Part shown: piece by piece, positions 4,985-9,007 of the stretch
How the letters are laid out: each line of letters begins with the position of its first letter
How positions within the stretch are numbered: position 1 is the first letter of the stretch
Source: Patescibacteria group bacterium
Lineage (GTDB): Bacteria > Patescibacteriota > Gracilibacteria > UBA1369 > PNNO01
Reading direction: 5' to 3'
Assembly: GCA_018821175.1 (NCBI GenBank)
Contig: JAHJMX010000056.1
Span: 1-9,007 of the forward strand
DNA length: 9,007 nucleotides
Position numbers and translations under genes: made by a program
The notes under the pieces: model-generated
Databases searched by the model: none
Told to the model about the DNA's origin: nothing
What the model saw: only the letters and a program-made list of their open reading frames with translations

Positions 4985-6091
4985 TTATTGTAGAGCTTTT
5001 TCAAATAATTCCAAAGCTTTTTTGGCACTTTTTTCCCAAGAAAATTTCATTGCTTGTTTAAATCCACGCGCAATTAATTTTTGGCGTAATTTGTTATCTT
5101 TTAGCAAAGATTCTATTTCAAAAGCGAGTTTTTCAATATTATTTGGCTCTACTTGCAACGCTGCATCCGAAACGACTTCTGGTAGTGAAGATGTGTTTGA
5201 AGTTATAACTGGGCATCCACATTGCATGGCTTCAATTGGAGGGATCCCAAATCCTTCATACAAAGATGGGTACACAAAAATTGTCGCAAGATTATAAAGT
5301 GCGACCAAATCTTCATCGCTTACATATCCCAAAAAAACAACTTTTTCTTCTAGAGCCAAAGTTTTTACAGTTTTAAAAATTTTGTCATAATACCAACCTT
5401 TTTTTCCTACAATTAATAGTTTGTATTTTGGGAATTTTTCCGTAATTTGTGCGAAAGCTTTAATTAAGGATGTGATATTTTTTCTTGGTTCGAGCGTTCC
5501 GGCAGATAAAATAAAGTGTTCTGGGAAATCGTTATTTTCCAATATTTCACTTAATTCCATAGTTGGAATTTGTTTGTAAATTCCAGATGCCGCATTATGA
5601 ATTATATGGATTTTCTTTTCATCACATTTCAATTTTTTAATTAAATCTTTTTTTGTATTTTTTGAAACGGCGCAAATTAACGCTGATTTTTTTATAGCTC
5701 GTTTAATAAAAAATTTCTCTACCCAAACAGCTTTTTTGTTATGTTTTGCTGGGAAAAGCAAGGCTACAAGATCATGTACAACTGTTATTACTTTTATTTT
5801 TTTTGGATTATGTTTTGCTGGGATTACATAACTTGTTGGCGCAAAAAACACATCTAAATTTTCTTTATATGCATCTTTTAAAACTTTTTTATGCCACTTG
5901 AGGCCTTTGTTTGAAATAATTTTTAACGATACATTTGCAAATTCAGCAAAATTTTCCAATTTCTGATTAGTATACAAAAAATATTCATTTTTTTTGTCCA
6001 ATTTCAAAATATTCAAAACTAAATTTGCCGTAAAATAACCTTTGCCAGCTTTTTCTTGAATAACTTCTCTAACATCAATGCCAATTTTCAT
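4985..6091 (-). CDS. GT4-family glycosyltransferase
   Basis: A 368-residue, apparently complete GT-B enzyme with no signal peptide or membrane helix, expected to act at the cytoplasmic membrane face. The N-terminal domain starts MKIGIDVRE and holds VVHDLVALLFP (104-114) and AVSKNTKKDL (141-150). The C-terminal donor domain has SAGTLEPRKN (196-205), VVFLGYVSDEDLVALYNLA (251-269) and YPSLYEGFGIPPIEAM (274-289), in which E279 and E287 form the GT4 E-x7-E pair, then LPEV. The GTLEPRKN/EGFGIPPIEAM pattern resembles mannosyl- and rhamnosyltransferases of cell-surface glycan pathways, but the donor and acceptor cannot be read. The start ATG at 6091 has AGAGGG four bases upstream. It probably heads the operon with nadK and resembles the truncated enzyme at 1-217. 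Confidence 0.92.
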   Translation of the reverse strand: MKIGIDVREVIQEKAGKGYFTANLVLNILKLDKKNEYFLYTNQKLENFAEFANVSLKIISNKGLKWHKKVLKDAYKENLDVFFAPTSYVIPAKHNPKKIKVITVVHDLVALLFPAKHNKKAVWVEKFFIKRAIKKSALICAVSKNTKKDLIKKLKCDEKKIHIIHNAASGIYKQIPTMELSEILENNDFPEHFILSAGTLEPRKNITSLIKAFAQITEKFPKYKLLIVGKKGWYYDKIFKTVKTLALEEKVVFLGYVSDEDLVALYNLATIFVYPSLYEGFGIPPIEAMQCGCPVITSNTSSLPEVVSDAALQVEPNNIEKLAFEIESLLKDNKLRQKLIARGFKQAMKFSWEKSAKKALELFEKALQ

Positions 6092-6135
6092 AAATCCCTC
6101 TTATTTAAAAGCTTTTGAAAACGTTCAACAAATCC

Positions 6136-6164
6136 ATTCTACTATTTTCATAATACGATGAACA
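6136..6164 (-). promoter_or_regulatory. Weak candidate promoter of the glycosyltransferase-nadK operon
   Basis: On the minus strand TAGAAT (plus-strand ATTCTA, 6136-6141, five of six) lies 17 bp after TGTTCA (plus-strand TGAACA, 6159-6164, three of six). The predicted leader is about 37 bases and includes the AGAGGG ribosome site. The -35 box is poor, so this is tentative. Confidence 0.25.
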
Positions 6165-6170
6165 CCCCTC

Positions 6171-6198
6171 TTTACATTTTTGCAGTCTGTGTTATCTT
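6171..6198 (+). promoter_or_regulatory. Possible promoter of the four-helix membrane protein gene
   Basis: TTTACA (6171-6176, five of six) and TATCTT (6193-6198, four of six) are 16 bp apart. The predicted start near 6205 leaves a leader of about 24 bases before the GTG at 6229. It lies in the 137-base gap between two divergent genes, where a promoter on this strand is needed. Confidence 0.35.
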
Positions 6199-6228
6199 TT
6201 AGAACGATTTATTATTAACATTTATGTC

Positions 6229-7122
6229 GTGCCTGCACTTCGTTTACAAGATAAATTTCTAAACCTTCCAATGCATCAAAAAATCATTGGGGGTGGAGCT
6301 CTTATCTCTATTATTGGAGCAATTTTGCCTTGGTATAGCGATATTGATCAATTCAATACCGGAGATACATTTTTAGGAGTTACTGGTCCACTTTATTTAG
6401 TTGGATATATCATTATTGCACTGAGTTTGTTTTCGGTTATTCTCACTGCTATGCATGCTTTTGAGAAGAAATTACCGCCTTTACCGATGAAGGAATCGAT
6501 AGTCTATATTATTTCTGGAGCGGCTTCACTTTTTTTAATGGTAATTGCGAATTCTGTTTATACGCATTATAAATTTGGAATTAATTTAACTTCTAAAGAA
6601 CAACAGTTCGGGATGATGATAGCTTTTGTTGGAGCCCTTGCAGTAACGCTTGGTGGTGTTTTGCAAAATCGTGAGAGTGGTACTAGCCGTATGATTAAAG
6701 AGTTCCAGGAAGAAGCTGGTGAAATCGATGATCAGATTTTAGAGCTTAATAATTTTCAGAAAGAACAGCAATCAAATGTAGATCGTAGCCATGTTGGGAT
6801 GTTGGATTTGAAAGAAAAACAGCAAGCTGGGGTTCGTGAATATAAATCAAAATCATCTTACAGCCAGCCATCTCAGAATCAATCGCAACAAAATCAGCCA
6901 CTGCAAAGTCCGGCACCTAAAAAAATGAGCTTTGATGCATATAAAGAGAAATATCATGGACCAAATTCAGTTCGCAAAGAACCTTATCCTGATATTTCGC
7001 AAGCTCAACGTGGTTATGAAGGTATTTCAAAACGAAATGAAATTTCTTCTTCTTCTGATTTAGATGCAGATGCTGCGCGAGATAAAGTAAACCCAAATTC
7101 TGTTATTAGAATGGATCTCTAA
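6229..7122 (+). CDS. Hypothetical four-helix membrane protein with Q/S-rich cytoplasmic tail
   Basis: Family not recognised. The 297-residue product has four hydrophobic segments in its first half: about 19-35 (GGGALISIIGAILPW), 52-73 (YLVGYIIIALSLFSVIL), 88-108 (ESIVYIISGAASLFLMV) and 124-145 (MMIAFVGALAVTLGG). From about 150 it is soluble: a charged, probably helical part (SRMIKEFQEEAGEIDDQILE), then a low-complexity linker rich in Q, S and P near 210-232, then a tail beginning MSFDAYKEKYHG that may be a short binding motif. The start is uncertain: GTG 6229 is the first in-frame codon after the candidate promoter, while ATG 6271 (residue 15, MHQKIIGG) would still keep all four helices. No Shine-Dalgarno sequence is seen. 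The zinc-ribbon gene follows after 21 bases, so the two are likely co-transcribed. Confidence 0.75.
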   Translation: MPALRLQDKFLNLPMHQKIIGGGALISIIGAILPWYSDIDQFNTGDTFLGVTGPLYLVGYIIIALSLFSVILTAMHAFEKKLPPLPMKESIVYIISGAASLFLMVIANSVYTHYKFGINLTSKEQQFGMMIAFVGALAVTLGGVLQNRESGTSRMIKEFQEEAGEIDDQILELNNFQKEQQSNVDRSHVGMLDLKEKQQAGVREYKSKSSYSQPSQNQSQQNQPLQSPAPKKMSFDAYKEKYHGPNSVRKEPYPDISQAQRGYEGISKRNEISSSSDLDADAARDKVNPNSVIRMDL

Positions 7123-7143
7123 AATTTTTACTAGTATTTAAAA

Positions 7144-7398
7144 ATGGCAAATAATCAAGATAGCACATTCGGTTCAAATATTATTTATTATTGTAAAGAT
7201 TGCGATAAAATAGTTGATGCTAAAAGAGTTGGTCGCAAATATGTTTTTAAATGCTCGGTTTGTGGAACAAAGAATGTTGCATTTGGAACTGAAAAGAGTA
7301 TTCGCGCGTTTTTTCATATTGAAAAAGATGATATTGCGATAAATAAGGTTGTCGAAGTCGAGAAAAAAGAAGAGAAAGAGGAACAAATTAAAGGATAA
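7144..7398 (+). CDS. Small zinc-ribbon protein, 84 aa
   Basis: Four cysteines are arranged as two CxxC knuckles 16 residues apart: YYCKDC (C17, C20) and FKCSVC (C37, C40), the latter followed by GTKN. This is a zinc-ribbon fold, expected to bind one Zn ion. Residues 24-36 between the knuckles are basic (AKRVGRKYVFK), compatible with nucleic-acid contact. The tail from about 66 is a highly charged K/E stretch (VEVEKKEEKEEQIKG), probably disordered or helical. No enzyme motif is present, and I cannot name a specific family. It follows the four-helix membrane protein by 21 bases with no terminator between, and has no Shine-Dalgarno sequence. No convincing hairpin terminator separates it from the recA promoter; only a T-rich stretch with a 5-bp stem (7415-7429) is present. 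Confidence 0.8.
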   Translation: MANNQDSTFGSNIIYYCKDCDKIVDAKRVGRKYVFKCSVCGTKNVAFGTEKSIRAFFHIEKDDIAINKVVEVEKKEEKEEQIKG

Positions 7399-7464
7399 TT
7401 ATTTTAGATTTTTTTTAAGTTTTTCTTAATTTAATGCGTCATAATCAGCGTAGGATTTTTCCTA

Positions 7465-7494
7465 TTGACAGGTGAGTGCATGCTCACCTATACT
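7465..7494 (+). promoter_or_regulatory. recA promoter
   Basis: A perfect -35 box TTGACA (7465-7470) and TATACT (7489-7494, five of six) are separated by 18 bp. Predicted transcription starts near 7501, giving a leader of about 48 bases to the recA ATG. It is the best core promoter in the window. No Shine-Dalgarno sequence precedes recA, so initiation is probably from an unstructured AU-rich leader. Confidence 0.85.
7471..7488. promoter_or_regulatory. Candidate operator in the recA promoter spacer (SOS-box-like dyad)
   Basis: GGTGAGTGCATGCTCACC has perfect 6-bp arms (GGTGAG and CTCACC) around six central bases, with a smaller palindrome GCATGC offset inside. It fills exactly the 18 bp between the -35 and -10 boxes, where a bound dimer would block RNA polymerase. 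recA is classically repressed by LexA, so a LexA-type operator is the natural reading. The sequence differs from the E. coli (CTGT-N8-ACAG) and Bacillus (GAAC-N4-GTTC) boxes. The identity of the regulator is inferred. Confidence 0.65.
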
Positions 7495-7508
7495 GCGGAT
7501 GAGCTCAG

Positions 7509-7521
7509 ATAAACTGTTTAT
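7509..7521. repeat. Short dyad in the recA leader
   Basis: ATAAAC (7509-7514) and GTTTAT (7516-7521) flank a single T. It lies about 8 to 20 bases into the predicted recA transcript. As RNA it would form only a weak A-U stem. As DNA it could be a second regulator half-pair, but the low complexity makes chance likely. Confidence 0.25.
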
Positions 7522-7548
7522 AAAATATTATTTAATTACATTGAAAAT

Positions 7549-8565
7549 ATGCAGACAAAAGACGCGGGAAAGCAAAAAGCAATTGACCTTGCTTTATCCC
7601 AAATTGAACAATCATTTGGTAAAGGATCTATTATGAAATTAGGTGATGCAAAAAAAATTCAAATTGAAACTATTTCTACAGGATCATTATCACTAGATTT
7701 AGCTTTAGGGGGTGGAATCCCTCGAGGACGTATTATTGAGATTTATGGTCCTGAAAGTTCAGGGAAGACAACTTTGAGTTTACATACCATTGCTGAAGCA
7801 CAAAAAAAAGGGGGGCAAGCTGCATTTATTGATGCTGAACATGCTATGGATCCTGTTTATGCAAAACGTATTGGTGTAGATACCGAAAACTTGCTTGTTT
7901 CGCAGCCTGATAGTGGAGAGCAGGCCCTTGAAATTGTGGAAACGTTAGTACGTTCTAACGCTCTTGATATTATTGTGATTGATTCTGTTGCTGCTCTTAC
8001 TCCTCGTGCTGAAATTGAAGGAGATATGGGAGATGCTCATATGGGATTGCAGGCTAGGTTGATGAGTCAGGCTTTGCGTAAATTAACAGCGGCAATTAGC
8101 AAATCAAATACAACTGTAATTTTCATCAATCAGCTTAGAATGAAGATTGGTGTTATGTTTGGGAACCCAGAAACTACTACTGGAGGTAATGCACTTAAAT
8201 TTTATTCTTCTATAAGAATGGAAATTAGAGCTATAGGAAAGTTAGAATCTGGCCTTGGAGAACAAAAGGAAATTGCAGGAAATAGAGTGCGTGTAAAAGT
8301 TGTAAAAAATAAAATTGCACCACCATTTAAAATTGCAGAGTTTGATATTATGTATAATCATGGAATTTCTTACGAAGGGGATCTAATTGATCTAGCAACC
8401 AAGTACGAAATTACTAGAAAATCTGGAGCATTCTTTAGTTATAACGACTTGAAACTTGGGCAAGGGCGAGAAAACGTTAAAAATTTCTTACTTGCTAATC
8501 AAAAGGTTTCTCAGGCGATTGATAAAGAGGTTCGTGTATCAATCGAGAAAGCCAAACAAGAGTAA
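7549..8565 (+). CDS. recA: RecA recombinase
   Basis: A 338-residue ATP-dependent strand-exchange protein that forms filaments on single-stranded DNA, drives recombinational repair and, where LexA is present, triggers its self-cleavage. Walker A is GPESSGKT (67-74), E97 in DAEHAMD is the catalytic glutamate, and Walker B is DIIVIDS (140-146). Loop L1 is around EGDMGDAHMGLQAR (157-170), and loop L2 runs through INQLRMKIGVMFGNPETTTG (193-212) up to NALKFY (214-219). The monomer-interface start KQKAIDLALSQIEQSFGKGS (8-27) is also typical. The C-terminal domain is present, but the acidic tail of E. coli RecA is nearly absent, ending SIEKAKQE. Start ATG 7549 lacks a Shine-Dalgarno sequence but follows the promoter at 7465-7494 by a suitable distance. 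recX follows after 6 bases. Confidence 0.98.
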   Translation: MQTKDAGKQKAIDLALSQIEQSFGKGSIMKLGDAKKIQIETISTGSLSLDLALGGGIPRGRIIEIYGPESSGKTTLSLHTIAEAQKKGGQAAFIDAEHAMDPVYAKRIGVDTENLLVSQPDSGEQALEIVETLVRSNALDIIVIDSVAALTPRAEIEGDMGDAHMGLQARLMSQALRKLTAAISKSNTTVIFINQLRMKIGVMFGNPETTTGGNALKFYSSIRMEIRAIGKLESGLGEQKEIAGNRVRVKVVKNKIAPPFKIAEFDIMYNHGISYEGDLIDLATKYEITRKSGAFFSYNDLKLGQGRENVKNFLLANQKVSQAIDKEVRVSIEKAKQE

Positions 8566-8571
8566 ATCTTT

Positions 8572-9007
8572 ATGGACACTTGCTATCAACAACTTCTCTT
8601 ATACGCCCTAGGATTACTCTCAAAACGTCGTTATACGGAGTACGGGATTTATATAAAATTAAAGAACAAAGAATTAGGTACAGAGAAGGAAATACAGCAG
8701 GTGATCGATAGATTGAAAGAGCTTAAGTATATTAACGACTTCTCCTTCGCTCAAGATTATATTAGAACTCGTGTTTTGCTTAATCCGCGAGGGAGAAGAA
8801 TGCTTAGGCTAGAATTAAAAAGAAAGGGTATAAAAAAAGAAATAATTAATACTACGATTGAAGAGGCCGAAATTGACGAAGTCGAGATTGCAAATGCGAT
8901 ACTTAAAAAAAAAGAACGTTTAATTTCTAAGCTTTCTGATCAAAAAAAACGCGAAAAAATATTTTTCCTGCTTACTTCTCGCGGTGTCGATATTCAAAGT
9001 ATTTACA
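8572..9007 (+). CDS. recX: RecX, regulator of RecA (3' end beyond window)
   Basis: The frame opens at ATG 8572, six bases after the recA stop, and stays open for 145 codons to the window end. RecX binds in the groove of RecA filaments and limits their extension and activity. The family pattern is clear: an N-terminal helix LLLYALGLLSKRRYTEYGIY (8-27) with the R-x-Y-T/S-E-x-x-L-like motif, then VIDRLKELKYINDFSFAQDY (44-63) with conserved YI-ND-x-x-FA, then NPRGRRMLRLELKRKGI (71-87), and a second three-helix repeat from about residue 88. RecX proteins are often about 150-210 residues, so little is likely to be missing. The tight spacing and lack of an intervening promoter or terminator indicate a recA-recX operon under the recA promoter. 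No Shine-Dalgarno sequence is seen. Confidence 0.93.
   Translation, partial: MDTCYQQLLLYALGLLSKRRYTEYGIYIKLKNKELGTEKEIQQVIDRLKELKYINDFSFAQDYIRTRVLLNPRGRRMLRLELKRKGIKKEIINTTIEEAEIDEVEIANAILKKKERLISKLSDQKKREKIFFLLTSRGVDIQSIY

Noticed and set aside
5022..5297. Plus-strand open frame inside the glycosyltransferase
   Set aside because: Antisense to conserved GT4 motifs; low-complexity shadow reading.
7385..7432. Possible terminator between the zinc-ribbon gene and recA
   Set aside because: Only a bulged A/T pairing with a long loop, or a 5-bp stem at 7415-7429; neither is a convincing intrinsic terminator.
1..9007. UGA recoding, CRISPR arrays, insertion sequences or phage genes
   Set aside because: UGA serves as a stop in two genes, no spaced repeats or transposase/integrase motifs were seen, and the genes are mostly housekeeping.

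Overview
This is a low-GC bacterial window with compact, short-spaced genes. The standard genetic code is in use: UGA ends two genes (stops at 3972-3974, and at 421-423 on the minus strand). Small core proteins, a polyprenol-type lipid kinase, short coiled-coil and membrane proteins of unknown function, and many starts without a Shine-Dalgarno sequence suggest a member of Patescibacteria (Candidate Phyla Radiation) or a similarly streamlined lineage. This is inference from style; no marker here fixes the phylum.

Layout. Positions 1-217 (minus) hold the first 72 codons of a GT4-type glycosyltransferase cut by the window edge. A tRNA-Asp(GUC) gene with encoded CCA follows at 294-370. A divergent pair comes next: an unrecognised 136-residue protein (421-831, minus) and a small helix-turn-helix/coiled-coil protein (1006-1449, plus). 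They share a 174-base region with one good sigma70-type promoter per direction and a 7-bp-arm dyad between them. Downstream of the HTH gene and probably co-transcribed is a membrane lipid kinase of the SEC59/DGK1/phytol-kinase type (1478-2119). A hexameric-type glutamate dehydrogenase (2218-3462) has its own strong terminator. A 68-residue two-helix membrane protein (3768-3974) follows a long leader and the only full-length Shine-Dalgarno sequence in the window.

On the minus strand, a second GT4 glycosyltransferase (4985-6091) and an NAD kinase (4046-4951) form an apparent two-gene operon. It converges on the small membrane gene at a terminator hairpin (4009-4047). On the plus strand, a four-helix membrane protein with a Q-rich tail (6229-7122) and a four-cysteine zinc-ribbon protein (7144-7398) precede recA (7549-8565). 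recA is followed after 6 bases by recX, which runs off the window end (8572-9007).

The most interesting signal is at the recA promoter. A near-consensus TTGACA/TATACT pair is separated by 18 bp, and those 18 bp are exactly a dyad with 6-bp arms (GGTGAG-N6-CTCACC). This looks like a repressor operator, plausibly an SOS-type box of unfamiliar sequence controlling recA-recX. The second is the dyad between the divergent promoters at 864-966, a plausible operator for the adjacent HTH protein. I saw no CRISPR array, insertion sequence, phage module or attachment site.
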